Shown here: one piece after another, positions 1 through 8,675 of the stretch | Layout: each line of letters begins with the position of its first letter | How positions within the stretch are numbered: the stretch's first letter is position 1 | From: Marinobacter sp. ANT_B65 | GTDB taxonomy: Bacteria > Pseudomonadota > Gammaproteobacteria > Pseudomonadales > Oleiphilaceae | Assembly (NCBI RefSeq): GCF_002407605.1 | Contig: NZ_NXGV01000002.1 | Span: 248,001-312,000 of the forward strand | Direction of reading: 5' to 3' | Length of the DNA: 64,000 nucleotides | Translations under genes and position numbers: made by a program | Notes under the pieces: model-generated | Databases searched by the model: none | Told to the model about the DNA's origin: nothing | Seen by the model: the letters and a program-made list of their open reading frames with translations, nothing else

Positions 1-840
1 CATGTGTTTATCGCAATGCCGCCGCTTTACAAGGTCAAGCGTGGCAAGCAGGAACAGTACCTGAAGGATGAGAAAGCCAAAGAGGCGTTTCTCACCCAGA
101 CCTCACTGGAAGGTGCGCAGCTGTATGTGAACCCGGAAGCTCCAGCCATCAAGGACTCTGCTCTTGAGACGATGGTGAAGGATTACCAGGCTGTGATGTC
201 AATGATCGACCGTCTGTCCCGTGCATATCCGGCCAAAGTGCTGGAGCGGATGCTTCAGAACGATACCTTGAAAGTTGAGGACCTGAAGGACGAGCAGAAA
301 GTTGCTGCATGGGCCAGCCGCCTGGGTGACGGGCTCAATATTGATACCCGCACCGGAACCAAGTATGTTTTTTCAGTTTCCAGGGATTCAGAGCGCGGTC
401 TCTATCTGCCTAAAGTGACTATTTATGTTCACGGTATTCCTCACGAACATCTGTTTAGTCATGACTTCTTTGAGTCGCCATCCTATGGTGCCATAGCACG
501 CCTGGGTGAGACGCTGAACGGGCTGGTTGAAGAAGGTGCCTACGTACAGCGTGGCGAGCGCAAACAGGCAATATTGTCGTTTGAAGGTGCTCTTGACTGG
601 TTGATGAAGGAAGCCCAGCGAGGCCTGAACATCCAGCGCTACAAAGGTCTTGGAGAGATGAATCCGGATCAGCTGTGGGAAACTACCATGGATCCTGAAA
701 CCCGTCGGATGATGAAGGTCAAGATTGATGATGCCATCGCGGCTGACCAGATCTTTACCACTCTGATGGGTGATGATGTTGAACCTCGTCGTAACTTTAT
801 TCAGACCCATGCATTGGAAGTGCACAACCTGGATATCTAG
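1..840 (+). CDS. gyrB: DNA gyrase subunit B, C-terminal part (5' end outside window)
   Basis: This is the last 279 codons of the ATPase subunit of DNA gyrase, which with GyrA introduces negative supercoils. The reading frame is open from base 1 (His-Val-Phe-Ile-Ala), matching the stretch just after the TOPRIM metal-binding motif of GyrB (HVxIAxPPLYKV), so the GHKL ATPase and most of TOPRIM lie upstream of the window. The conserved tail [20 protein letters not shown] and the end EVHNLDI are present. A gyrB end followed by a strong hairpin is the usual end of the dnaA-dnaN-recF-gyrB block, which places the window near the chromosome origin (inference). The GTG at 4 is an internal Val codon, not a start. 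Confidence 0.97.
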   Translation, partial: HVFIAMPPLYKVKRGKQEQYLKDEKAKEAFLTQTSLEGAQLYVNPEAPAIKDSALETMVKDYQAVMSMIDRLSRAYPAKVLERMLQNDTLKVEDLKDEQKVAAWASRLGDGLNIDTRTGTKYVFSVSRDSERGLYLPKVTIYVHGIPHEHLFSHDFFESPSYGAIARLGETLNGLVEEGAYVQRGERKQAILSFEGALDWLMKEAQRGLNIQRYKGLGEMNPDQLWETTMDPETRRMMKVKIDDAIAADQIFTTLMGDDVEPRRNFIQTHALEVHNLDI

Positions 841-860
841 ACAGAGGGTTATACCGGGAA

Positions 861-903
861 GAAAAAAAGCGGCCAGAGTGAGATACTCTGGCCGCTTTTT
901 TTA
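861..903. terminator. Bidirectional rho-independent terminator after gyrB
   Basis: A perfect 12-bp stem (868-879 pairing with 885-896) has a 5-nt loop, an A-run on the left and a T-run on the right. It therefore reads as an intrinsic terminator in both directions, serving gyrB (plus) and the convergent membrane-protein gene that ends at 965 (minus). Confidence 0.92.
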
Positions 904-964
904 TACTGAAAAACTGGCAGGTGTTTGTAATATGATGTTATCTATCGGGTTTCGGGCCTGATAT

Positions 965-1702
965 TTACGAACTCGCCTTATCTTTTTCCGCCAGATGAGG
1001 TGCCATCACCTCTTCCAGGGTATAACCAGTGAGGCGGCGTATGGTTCTCCACAGGTAATAAAAAATCAGCATCATCATAACCATGGAAGGAATGGCGATC
1101 ATCGGGTAGCTGACCAGAGTCATTCTGCCAAGTTCTTCGTTAAACGCCTGTGTACCCGAGGGGCTGACTACTATCCAGCGCGCAACAACATAGTTCATGA
1201 TGGATGAGAACAAAAAGGTGCCGGCGAAAAAGTAACTGGCTTTCAATAAGCGGGCTTCAAATTCCCCGACACAGTTTTTCTCCTCCAGCGCTCCGTGAAT
1301 TTTTTCCACATCGAGTACATTCGGATTATAGAGAAGTGTGCGAACCAGAGGGTACTTGGTGCGGGTAGAAACCAGTACTGCCAGGCCGATAATCGCTGGA
1401 ATTGCAGCCTCTTTTATGGCTAACCACCCGGCATCAAGCTCAAGTAAACCGATACCACCTGTCAGTCCGACACTTATCAGACCCAGCAAAGCGATAAAGT
1501 TCTTTTTGTTATAACGGATTAACTCAAACAGTCCCCAACCCAGGGGGAAGGCCAGGCCCAGAATAAGAGCGTTTACGCTGCCAAGGTACTGATCGCCACT
1601 GAGTTTCATCAGAATAACGGATGGAATAATGATACTGACGAGGAGATCGACCCAGGGCCTGGGTTTGTGGTCGGGTACAGAAGTCGTGTTCTGTGAATTC
1701 AT
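965..1702 (-). CDS. VC0807-like multi-pass membrane protein
   Basis: The 245-residue protein has about six hydrophobic segments, near residues 19-35, 38-60, 66-86, 92-108, 155-175 and 193-216. A charged cytoplasmic-looking stretch (about 113-150) contains NPNVLDVEKIHGALEEKN. It resembles the VC0807 family of uncharacterised membrane proteins, whose members show an intracellular-septation/MFS-like hydrophobic pattern. No catalytic motif is visible and the substrate is unknown. It lies downstream of gabT on the same strand, but a terminator hairpin separates them, so it is probably transcribed on its own. The family call is from memory of the pattern and is moderate; the membrane topology is clear. 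Confidence 0.7.
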   Translation of the reverse strand: MNSQNTTSVPDHKPRPWVDLLVSIIIPSVILMKLSGDQYLGSVNALILGLAFPLGWGLFELIRYNKKNFIALLGLISVGLTGGIGLLELDAGWLAIKEAAIPAIIGLAVLVSTRTKYPLVRTLLYNPNVLDVEKIHGALEEKNCVGEFEARLLKASYFFAGTFLFSSIMNYVVARWIVVSPSGTQAFNEELGRMTLVSYPMIAIPSMVMMMLIFYYLWRTIRRLTGYTLEEVMAPHLAEKDKASS

Positions 1703-1752
1703 AATTCTGCCTGATTAGTGAAACAGCTAGAGGCAGTATACGACGAACGCCA

Positions 1753-1779
1753 TAAAAAAACCGAACCCGGAGGTTCGGC
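1753..1779 (-). terminator. Rho-independent terminator downstream of gabT
   Basis: A 7-bp stem (1761-1767 with 1772-1778) with a 4-nt loop is followed, in the minus direction, by seven T residues (1754-1760). It lies about 25 nt beyond the gabT stop codon. Confidence 0.88.
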
Positions 1780-1801
1780 TTTTCAAGGGCAAACTTCCGG
1801 G

Positions 1802-3079
1802 TTAGGCGCCCGCTTCTTTCAGGCTTTCCTCAACAATAGCCAGGCCTTCCTCAAGGATACTATCCTCGATTGTCACCGGCATAAGGAAACGTAAGGTGTT
1901 GCCGTACATGCCACAGCTAAGAAGGATTAATCCTTTCTCCTTAGCTTTTTTAGTGATTTCTGCCGCAAGTTCCGGCATAGGTTTACGGCTTTCCTTGTTT
2001 TCCACCATTTCGAATGCCGCCATGGGGCCAAGACCGCGAACATTGTCCACATGAGTGAACTGTTCCTGCCATTGGGAGAAACGCTGCTTGAGCTTCTCGC
2101 CGAGGCGCAGGCTCTTACCCAGAATATCTTCTTCCTTGAATACGTCGAATACAGCCAGAGCCGCCGCGCACGCAGTGGGACTGCCGGTATAGGTGCCGCC
2201 CAGAGAGTTGGGTCCGGAGGAATCCATATATTTGTCAGTGCCAACAATGGCTGAGATTGGCATGCCATCGGCCATACTTTTGGCCATGGTCATGATGTCC
2301 GGCTCAACGCCACTGTGTTCAATGGCGAACATCTTACCGGTACGACCAAAGCCACTCTGGACTTCGTCGACAATCATCATGATGCCGTTTTCATCACAGA
2401 TCTTGCGGATCTCTTTCAGGAAGCTGGCTGGAGCGGCGTAAAAACCGCCCTCACCCAACACCGGTTCCAGCACTATGGCAGCTGTCTGGTTTGCCGGGGA
2501 GTCTGTCTTCATGGTCATGCGCAAACCACGCAGAGCTTCATCCTCGCTCACTCCGTGATAAGGCACAGGATAAGGTGCGCGGTAAACAGAACCGGGCATT
2601 ACGCCGAAATCTGTCTGGTAAGGTGCCGCCTTGCCGTTCATGGCCATGGTCATAAAGGTACGACCGTGATAACCACCGTCGAAGCATATAACGTTGTTGC
2701 GGCCTGTCGCCGAGCGGGCGATCTTGATGGCATTTTCAAGAGCTTCGGCGCCCGAGTTGGCCAGCATAACCTTGGCATGGCCCCTTACGGGCGCTACTTC
2801 ACTCAACTTCTGGGCCAGACGCACATAGCCCTCATAGGGCATGACCGTCTGACAGGTATGCATCAGCTTATCCAGCTGGTTTTTTACGGCTTCGACAACT
2901 TTGGGATGCCGGTGGCCAATATTGAGTACACCTATACCCCCGGCAAAGTCGATCATGCGTTTGCCGTCTGCGTCCCACAGTTCGGCGTTGGTTGCATGGT
3001 CGGCAAACTGTTCATTAGGGCTTGCCACACCCGCTGCAACGTAGCGTTCTTTGAGTGCCTGCAATTCTTTGTTGCTCAC
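1802..3079 (-). CDS. gabT: 4-aminobutyrate aminotransferase
   Basis: This is a class III PLP-dependent aminotransferase that transfers the amino group of GABA (or related omega-amino acids) to 2-oxoglutarate. Visible signatures are the substrate-entry motif DFAGGIGVLNIGHRHPKV, the cofactor motif NSGAEALENAIKIAR, the acidic IMMIVDEVQSGFGRTG stretch holding the PLP-ring Asp, and the PLP lysine in MTMAKSMADGMPISA. The open frame extends to 3217, but I place the start at GTG 3079. It is preceded by AGGGAG with 9-nt spacing, and the protein (425 residues) then begins SNKEL like E. coli GabT; the upstream 46 codons look non-coding. No succinate-semialdehyde dehydrogenase (gabD) is adjacent. A terminator follows at 1753-1779. 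Confidence 0.93.
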   Translation of the reverse strand: MSNKELQALKERYVAAGVASPNEQFADHATNAELWDADGKRMIDFAGGIGVLNIGHRHPKVVEAVKNQLDKLMHTCQTVMPYEGYVRLAQKLSEVAPVRGHAKVMLANSGAEALENAIKIARSATGRNNVICFDGGYHGRTFMTMAMNGKAAPYQTDFGVMPGSVYRAPYPVPYHGVSEDEALRGLRMTMKTDSPANQTAAIVLEPVLGEGGFYAAPASFLKEIRKICDENGIMMIVDEVQSGFGRTGKMFAIEHSGVEPDIMTMAKSMADGMPISAIVGTDKYMDSSGPNSLGGTYTGSPTACAAALAVFDVFKEEDILGKSLRLGEKLKQRFSQWQEQFTHVDNVRGLGPMAAFEMVENKESRKPMPELAAEITKKAKEKGLILLSCGMYGNTLRFLMPVTIEDSILEEGLAIVEESLKEAGA

Positions 3080-3315
3080 TTTGCCATTCTCCCTGTGTCT
3101 CTGAGTTATCAGTTTCATTAACCAGTGTAGGGAGTACCGGGGCATGACACAAACCGATGACGGAAAGTCTCTCTGTTCAGTTTGTTGAAGGGCATGATTG
3201 CCGCGACAACATGCCACATCCTTTTTTGTACTCAGGCTAAAGATAATAGGCGCGTTTCAATTAGATGATTAACTCAAACAATCAAAAGCGTAACTGGTAA
3301 ACGGAGAATTGTGGC

Positions 3316-4311
3316 ATGAGAAAAAAAGGGCTGTACTGCTTCATTGCGGGTAGTGTTTTACTGAGTGGCTGCGGTGGAAGCTCGTCCTCATCAACTGAAA
3401 CAGCTGCTGATGAACTAACGGAGCTGACTATACCCTTCAAGGCGATGGTAGGCAGTGATCCGATGACCTGTGGCCAGACATATACGGGCCTGGGCACTAA
3501 TTCTGCCAGCGTTGAATTTGAAGATTTCAGGATGTTTGTCAGTAACGTGCGCCTTGTAACTGACCAGGGAGAAGAAATTCCCTTCAATCTGGACCCGGAT
3601 GCCCCTGGCCAGAATTCCCTGGTGGCTCTGCTGGATTTTCGTGATAAGGCAACAGTGAACGAAGCCGGTGATACGACCGACGTTTGTATATCAGGTACCG
3701 ATGATAATCCAGGGTTCAAGGATACTCTTGTTGGTTCAGCCGAACTGGATCCTGCGAAGACCATCAGCCATTTCGAATTTACCATAGGTGTGCCATTTGA
3801 ACAGAACCATGCCGATCAAAGCAGCGCTGAAGAGCCGTTGAGAAATCCTGGCCTTGCGAGCGGTATGACCTGGAACTGGCAGAACGGTTACAAGTTTATG
3901 GCAGCCGATGTCATCCCTGTTGGTGGTATCACCCGGCCGGACGATGTTGAATGGTCCAGTACTGCGTGGAACCTCCATCTTGGAAGCACCGGCTGTGAGG
4001 TTGGTGCCTCTGATCTGGCAGATGGGGTGGCACCTGAGCCTTGTGCTGCGGATAACAGGGTAGAGGTATCTTTGCCTCTGGGGGGATTCGAGCCGGGAGC
4101 GTACGCTATCGCAATTGATTATGCCGCTCTGATATCTGGTTCCAACCTGAACCAGGATGGCGGTGGATCGCCGGGTTGTATGTCGTTTGCAGGAGATCCT
4201 GAATGTCCTGCAGTGTTCAAGAACCTTGCGCTACCGTTCGGTGAAGAACAAAACGCTGGTGGCAATCCCAACGCTGTAGTCTTTTCTATAGTCGAACGTC
4301 AGGCACTATGA
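3316..4311 (+). CDS. MbnP-like copper-binding lipoprotein (metallo-mystery pair, four-Cys protein)
   Basis: The 331-residue lipoprotein has a signal peptide with lipobox LSGC (Cys19). Gly at +2 suggests sorting to the outer membrane. The mature part matches the MbnP family: TWNWQNGYKF (Trp186/Trp188), NLHLGSTGC, FEFTIGVPFEQNH, and paired cysteines at 52, 124, 227, 243, 288 and 297. In characterised MbnP proteins of methanobactin operons, the partner di-heme enzyme MbnH converts a Trp to kynurenine and the protein binds copper. No methanobactin precursor or biosynthesis gene is visible here, so a general role in copper handling is inferred. The ATG follows ACGGAG with 9-nt spacing. The stop overlaps the next start as ATGA, indicating translational coupling with the MbnH-like gene. 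Confidence 0.88.
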   Translation: MRKKGLYCFIAGSVLLSGCGGSSSSSTETAADELTELTIPFKAMVGSDPMTCGQTYTGLGTNSASVEFEDFRMFVSNVRLVTDQGEEIPFNLDPDAPGQNSLVALLDFRDKATVNEAGDTTDVCISGTDDNPGFKDTLVGSAELDPAKTISHFEFTIGVPFEQNHADQSSAEEPLRNPGLASGMTWNWQNGYKFMAADVIPVGGITRPDDVEWSSTAWNLHLGSTGCEVGASDLADGVAPEPCAADNRVEVSLPLGGFEPGAYAIAIDYAALISGSNLNQDGGGSPGCMSFAGDPECPAVFKNLALPFGEEQNAGGNPNAVVFSIVERQAL

Positions 4312-5510
4312 GAAAGCGCCATTTGAGGGCCGGCTTTCGCCGGCCTGTCATGGGTGTTGCTTTGCTGATTATGCTGACTGGCTGTCTGGAACAAAGCCAG
4401 ACGACGGTGGATGATCAGGGTGCCCGGGTTTCCGGTTTCGACTGGGAGCTCCCGGAGCAGATTCCCCTGCCCAGGGAGCCCGAAGACAACCCTATGACGG
4501 AAGAGAAATTCCAGCTTGGGCGGCATCTGTTCTATGACAGTCGCCTGTCTTCCAACGGCACAATCAGCTGTTCCAGTTGTCATCAGCAGGACAAGGCGTT
4601 CAGTGATGGGCTGGCGCAGGCTTCCGGGGCCACAGGGGAACGTCATCCGAGGAACAGCCAGGCTCTGGTGAACGTTGCCTGGAATAATACTCTGACATGG
4701 GCCAACCCCAGCCTTGGGACTATCGAGAAACAGATCATGATTCCTCTGTTTGGTGATGACCCCATTGAGCATGGGCTGAACGAGGGTAACCATGAGCAGG
4801 TGCTCCGGAGTTTGCAGGCTGAACCTGCGTACGCAAGTTTGTTTGCCGAGGCATTTCCTGATCAGAGTGATCCTTTATCCGGTGATCTGGCCTGGGACAA
4901 TATAGTTAAAGCGCTTGCCTCTTTTGTTCGTGGGTTAACTTCGTTCGACAGTGACTATGACCGGGGGGCCATGTCTGAAGAGGCTTTGCGGGGAGAGCGG
5001 TTATTTAATAGCGAAAGGCTGGAATGTTTTCACTGCCATGCCGGGTATAACTTTACCGATGCCACTACGGACCGCCTGACCACTTTCAATACCCTGCTAT
5101 TCCACAATACCGGGCTGTACAACATTGATGGTCTTGGGGCCTATCCGGAACCAAACACAGGGCGCCATGAGGTCACCGGGAATCCCGACCATATGGGACA
5201 GTTCCGGGCTCCAGGCCTGAGGAACGTGGCGCTGACTGCACCATACAACCACGATGGCTCAGTGGATACTCTGGAGGATGTCATCCGCAATTACGCTGCC
5301 GGTGGCCGTTTGATAGTCTCCCCGCCCTACCCGGGCGATGGCCGAATGAATCCCTACAAAGACGGTTTCATCGTTTCGTTTTCAATTACTGAATCGGAAA
5401 TCCAGGATCTGGTAGCCTTTTTAGAATCCCTGACGGATCAGGCTTTTATTACCAACCCGCGATTCTCAAATCCCTGGACCGATAATTCCAATAAGGATCT
5501 GACTCCATGA
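4308..5510 (+). CDS. MbnH-like di-heme cytochrome c peroxidase/MauG-family enzyme
   Basis: The 400-residue protein is a di-heme c-type cytochrome of the MauG/cytochrome c peroxidase superfamily, subgroup MbnH. Heme sites are CSSCH (88-92) and CFHCH (240-244). The family landmark FYDSRLSSNGTISCSSCHQQ precedes the first heme, and FRAPGLRNVALTAPYNHDGS follows the second. A lipobox (LTGC, Cys26) predicts a membrane-anchored lipoprotein rather than a soluble periplasmic one. Known MbnH forms a high-valent bis-Fe(IV) state and oxidises a Trp of MbnP to kynurenine; the ATGA-coupled MbnP-like gene upstream is the expected substrate. Its own stop overlaps the beta-barrel gene downstream, again by ATGA. 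Family call strong, exact reaction inferred. Confidence 0.9.
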   Translation: MRKRHLRAGFRRPVMGVALLIMLTGCLEQSQTTVDDQGARVSGFDWELPEQIPLPREPEDNPMTEEKFQLGRHLFYDSRLSSNGTISCSSCHQQDKAFSDGLAQASGATGERHPRNSQALVNVAWNNTLTWANPSLGTIEKQIMIPLFGDDPIEHGLNEGNHEQVLRSLQAEPAYASLFAEAFPDQSDPLSGDLAWDNIVKALASFVRGLTSFDSDYDRGAMSEEALRGERLFNSERLECFHCHAGYNFTDATTDRLTTFNTLLFHNTGLYNIDGLGAYPEPNTGRHEVTGNPDHMGQFRAPGLRNVALTAPYNHDGSVDTLEDVIRNYAAGGRLIVSPPYPGDGRMNPYKDGFIVSFSITESEIQDLVAFLESLTDQAFITNPRFSNPWTDNSNKDLTP

Positions 5511-6757
5511 TTCGTTTCTGTGTCTTGCTGGCACTGCTTCTGCCGGTTACGGGCTACGCCCATTATATTCCCGAAGACGCTAAGCTGGAAGTAAGTGCAA
5601 GCGTAGTGGCAACCTGGCGTTCGGCCAGTCTTGTTGATAAATATGAATTCTGGCAGATCCCGGGAACCATGATGGGTGGTCATGCCTGGCCCCAGGAAAA
5701 GGGCGTAAGTGTTGATGAAGCAACCCTGACTGTTGGTTCCCGCATCAATGAGAATGTGTTCGGGGTCATAGAAATCGGTAGCCACGGAGGAGGCGACGAT
5801 GATCATAGCGACGAGGTGGAACTGCAACACGCCTATCTCGGCTATGTCTGTTGCGATGCTACCGGTCCCTGGGTGCTGGAAGCGGGTAAAATGTCGGCAG
5901 TGTTTTCTCCAAGTCTGGCCAGCCATGCGGCCGACCGCTGGATCAGCGATTCGCCACTGATCAATGATGTTTTTTTTGGCCGCGACTTCCACGATGAGGG
6001 TGTGCGTTTCTGGTGGCATGAAACAGAGGGTGTGTCGGCGGGTGCAGAGGTATGGAGGGGCAAGGCTTTTCCGGCTACCGATACCGGCGACACTAACTGG
6101 GATGTATTTGCCAGATACCAGTGGCAGGGAGAACGGCTTACTCTTTCCGGGGGTGGCTGGTTCTACCGGGCTTCTGCCAGTTCCAGAGCGGATGATCGCT
6201 ATGGTGGTACACATATTCATACGCCGGTGACACCGCCTGGCGTAACCGCAACCCTGTTTCCTGATACCCGCTTCACCGGAGATACAGACATTGCAGGTTT
6301 GCACGGTGCCCTTCGTTACAAACCTCAACCCCATTGGCAATTGGGTGTAGAGGCCGAGCTTATGCAAATGGATATGGACGGCATCCTGCATGACTCTACC
6401 GGACGTCAGGCCAGCGTGGACAGTGATCAGATCGGCGGCTGGGTGCAACCTTACCTGCAGTGGCGTCGCCATACTGTGGGCCTGCGAGGGGAATGGCTCT
6501 CAACCGACAATCACCTGGTGGGCGCTGCTGCACCTGTTCTGGCCACGGATTCCGGATTAGCAAACCCGCAGGATCACGATCCGGAGCGTTACACAGCATT
6601 CTGGCACTGGCAATGGCGGGACAACCTGGCACTTCGAACCGAAGTTACCGAGGATCGAACCTTGCCTGAGAGTGACCTGCGCTGGTCGGTGGGCGTGGTC
6701 TGGAGTGGACGGCTCTGGCCTTCAGCTTCAGGAGCCAGTGGCGGGCACCAGCACTGA
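5507..6757 (+). CDS. Histidine-rich outer-membrane beta-barrel protein linked to the MbnP/MbnH pair
   Basis: I do not recognise a named family for this 416-residue protein. The N-terminal signal peptide ends GYA, and the likely cleavage product begins with His-Tyr-Ile-Pro. The body is rich in alternating polar/aromatic strands (for example WQLGVEAELMQMDMDG, LALRTEVTEDRTL) and reads as a 14-18-strand porin-like barrel. His clusters occur at GSHGGGDDDHSDEVELQH, THIHTP and the C-terminal GGHQH. Strict ATGA coupling to the MbnH-like gene, and through it to the MbnP-like gene, suggests an outer-membrane channel or surface anchor for metal handled by the pair. That role is inference; porin-like topology is fairly secure. 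Confidence 0.75.
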   Translation: MIRFCVLLALLLPVTGYAHYIPEDAKLEVSASVVATWRSASLVDKYEFWQIPGTMMGGHAWPQEKGVSVDEATLTVGSRINENVFGVIEIGSHGGGDDDHSDEVELQHAYLGYVCCDATGPWVLEAGKMSAVFSPSLASHAADRWISDSPLINDVFFGRDFHDEGVRFWWHETEGVSAGAEVWRGKAFPATDTGDTNWDVFARYQWQGERLTLSGGGWFYRASASSRADDRYGGTHIHTPVTPPGVTATLFPDTRFTGDTDIAGLHGALRYKPQPHWQLGVEAELMQMDMDGILHDSTGRQASVDSDQIGGWVQPYLQWRRHTVGLRGEWLSTDNHLVGAAAPVLATDSGLANPQDHDPERYTAFWHWQWRDNLALRTEVTEDRTLPESDLRWSVGVVWSGRLWPSASGASGGHQH

Positions 6758-6822
6758 CAGCAGTCGAAAGGACGCTGATCTGCTTTGGGGCCGGGTGGTA
6801 ATGAGTGTTATGGGTGCTTCCT

Positions 6823-6846
6823 GACAAGCTTTATCATACGCTTGTC
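6823..6846. promoter_or_regulatory. Inverted repeat upstream of the Atm1-type ABC gene
   Basis: A 7-bp inverted repeat (6823-6829 and 6840-6846, GACAAGC/GCTTGTC) has a 10-nt spacer ending about 26 nt before the GTG start of the ABC transporter. It could be an operator or a weak hairpin ending the preceding operon; there is no T-run. Confidence 0.35.
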
Positions 6847-6872
6847 TTCTCAATGAAAAGGAAGGAAGCCCC

Positions 6873-8675
6873 GTGCGTGCTTACGCTGACAGTGATTACT
6901 CTGCTCACCATAAACCCAACTGGAAAGTAATTGCCGGGCTCTGGCCTTACCTGGCAGAGTTTCGTGGTCGGGTAGTTCTGTCTGTTGCTTTTCTGGTGCT
7001 GGCAAAGCTTGCTACGGTCGCAACCCCGGTGGCCCTGAAATACATTGTGGATTACCTGGATCAGGGCCGTGACAGCAACCTGTTGCTATGGATACCTGTG
7101 GTTCTGGTGGTGGCTTATGGTGCTCTGAGGTTTGCCAGCACCCTGTTCAGTGAGCTGCGGGACGCAGTGTTTGCCAGGGTTGCCGAACGCGCCATGCGAC
7201 GGGTATCACTGCGGGTGTTCCGCCACCTCCATGCCCGTGAACTGGCTTTTCATCTGGACCGTAAAACCGGCGGCCTGGCCCGTGATATCGAGCGCGGTAC
7301 CACCGGTATAAGTTTTCTGTTGCGCTTTACCCTGTTCAACATCATTCCTACCCTGCTGGAAATTCTTATGGTGGCGGGCATTCTGCTTGTGGCCTTTAAT
7401 GCCAGCTATGTGATTGCCATTCTTGTCGCTGTGGTGGTGTACGTGGTGTTCTCGATCATGGTCACCGAGTGGCGAACCCGGTTTGTGCGTGAAGCCAATG
7501 CCCGGGACAACCAGTCCAATTCACGGGCGATCGACAGCCTGCTCAATTATGAGACCGTAAAGTACTTCAACAACGAACAGTTTGAAGCTGACCTCTACGA
7601 TCAGGATCTTGAGGAATGGGAGAAGGCTCGCCTGAAGAACCGCCTGTCTCTGGCCGCCCTCAACACTGGCCAGGCGTTCATCATCAGCCTGGCCATGATT
7701 GCCATGATGGCGATGGCGGTAACGGAAGTCGCCAGCGGTGACATTACTCTGGGTGACTTCACCATGATCAATGCCTATCTGCTGCAACTGTTTATTCCTC
7801 TGAATGCCCTGGGCTTTGTTTACCGGGAAATTCGCCAGTCTCTGGTGAATGTGGAACGCCTTTTTGGCCTGCTGGGTGAAAAGCCGGCTGTCGAAGATAC
7901 CGAAAAGGCGCCAGCGCTGGTTGTGGATAAGGGGGAGGTTGGTTTCCATCAGGTGTCCTTTGCCTATCGCCCGGACCGGCCCATCCTGAAAAACGTGGAT
8001 TTTTCCATACCAGCCGGGCACACACTGGCGGTTGTGGGTGCCAGCGGAGCGGGTAAATCCACCCTCGCCCGCCTGCTGTTCCGGTTTTTTGATGTGGATA
8101 AGGGAAGTATCACCATTGATGGCCAGGATATCCGTGAGATCAGTCAGGACAGCCTGCGTGCGGTAATCGGGGTGGTGCCACAAGACACAGTGCTGTTCAA
8201 CGACACCCTGTACCGGAATCTGGCTTATGGTCGGCCAGAGGCCACTGAAGCCGAGGTGTATCACGCGGCTAAACAGGCACGGCTGGACGATTTCATCCGT
8301 AGTCTTCCGGACGGTTACGATACAAAAGTAGGTGAACGGGGCCTGAAGCTCTCCGGCGGGGAAAAGCAGCGCGTTGCCATCGCTCGTGTGCTGCTGAAAA
8401 ACCCTCCGCTGCTGATTCTGGACGAAGCCACATCGTCCCTGGATTCCATTTCCGAGCAGGCTATTCTTAGTGCGCTCAATGAAGTCAGCCGCCAACGCAC
8501 CACACTGGTCATTGCCCACCGCTTATCTACCGTGCGCGATGCCGATTCTATTCTGGTTATGGACCACGGCCAGATTGTGGAAGGTGGCAGCCACAGTGAC
8601 CTGCTTGCAAAAAATGGTTACTACGCAAGGTTGTGGCTGCAGCAACAGCACAGTGATGAAGACGAGCAGGATTAA
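6873..8675 (+). CDS. Atm1-type ABC exporter (fused permease and ATPase)
   Basis: This 600-residue half-transporter has an ABC type-1 membrane domain (about residues 15-320) and a C-terminal nucleotide-binding domain with Walker A GASGAGKST (about 388), signature LSGGEKQR and Walker B LLILDEATSSLDS. The membrane domain contains the Atm1/HMT landmarks FNYET-like LLNYETVKYFNNE and RDIERGTTGISFLLRF. Bacterial Atm1 homologues export glutathione conjugates and confer heavy-metal tolerance, consistent with the metal-related operon just upstream (inference). The start is GTG 6873 after AAGGAAGG. Its TAA overlaps the recD stop codon on the other strand, so no room exists for a terminator between these convergent genes. 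Confidence 0.88.
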   Translation: MRAYADSDYSAHHKPNWKVIAGLWPYLAEFRGRVVLSVAFLVLAKLATVATPVALKYIVDYLDQGRDSNLLLWIPVVLVVAYGALRFASTLFSELRDAVFARVAERAMRRVSLRVFRHLHARELAFHLDRKTGGLARDIERGTTGISFLLRFTLFNIIPTLLEILMVAGILLVAFNASYVIAILVAVVVYVVFSIMVTEWRTRFVREANARDNQSNSRAIDSLLNYETVKYFNNEQFEADLYDQDLEEWEKARLKNRLSLAALNTGQAFIISLAMIAMMAMAVTEVASGDITLGDFTMINAYLLQLFIPLNALGFVYREIRQSLVNVERLFGLLGEKPAVEDTEKAPALVVDKGEVGFHQVSFAYRPDRPILKNVDFSIPAGHTLAVVGASGAGKSTLARLLFRFFDVDKGSITIDGQDIREISQDSLRAVIGVVPQDTVLFNDTLYRNLAYGRPEATEAEVYHAAKQARLDDFIRSLPDGYDTKVGERGLKLSGGEKQRVAIARVLLKNPPLLILDEATSSLDSISEQAILSALNEVSRQRTTLVIAHRLSTVRDADSILVMDHGQIVEGGSHSDLLAKNGYYARLWLQQQHSDEDEQD

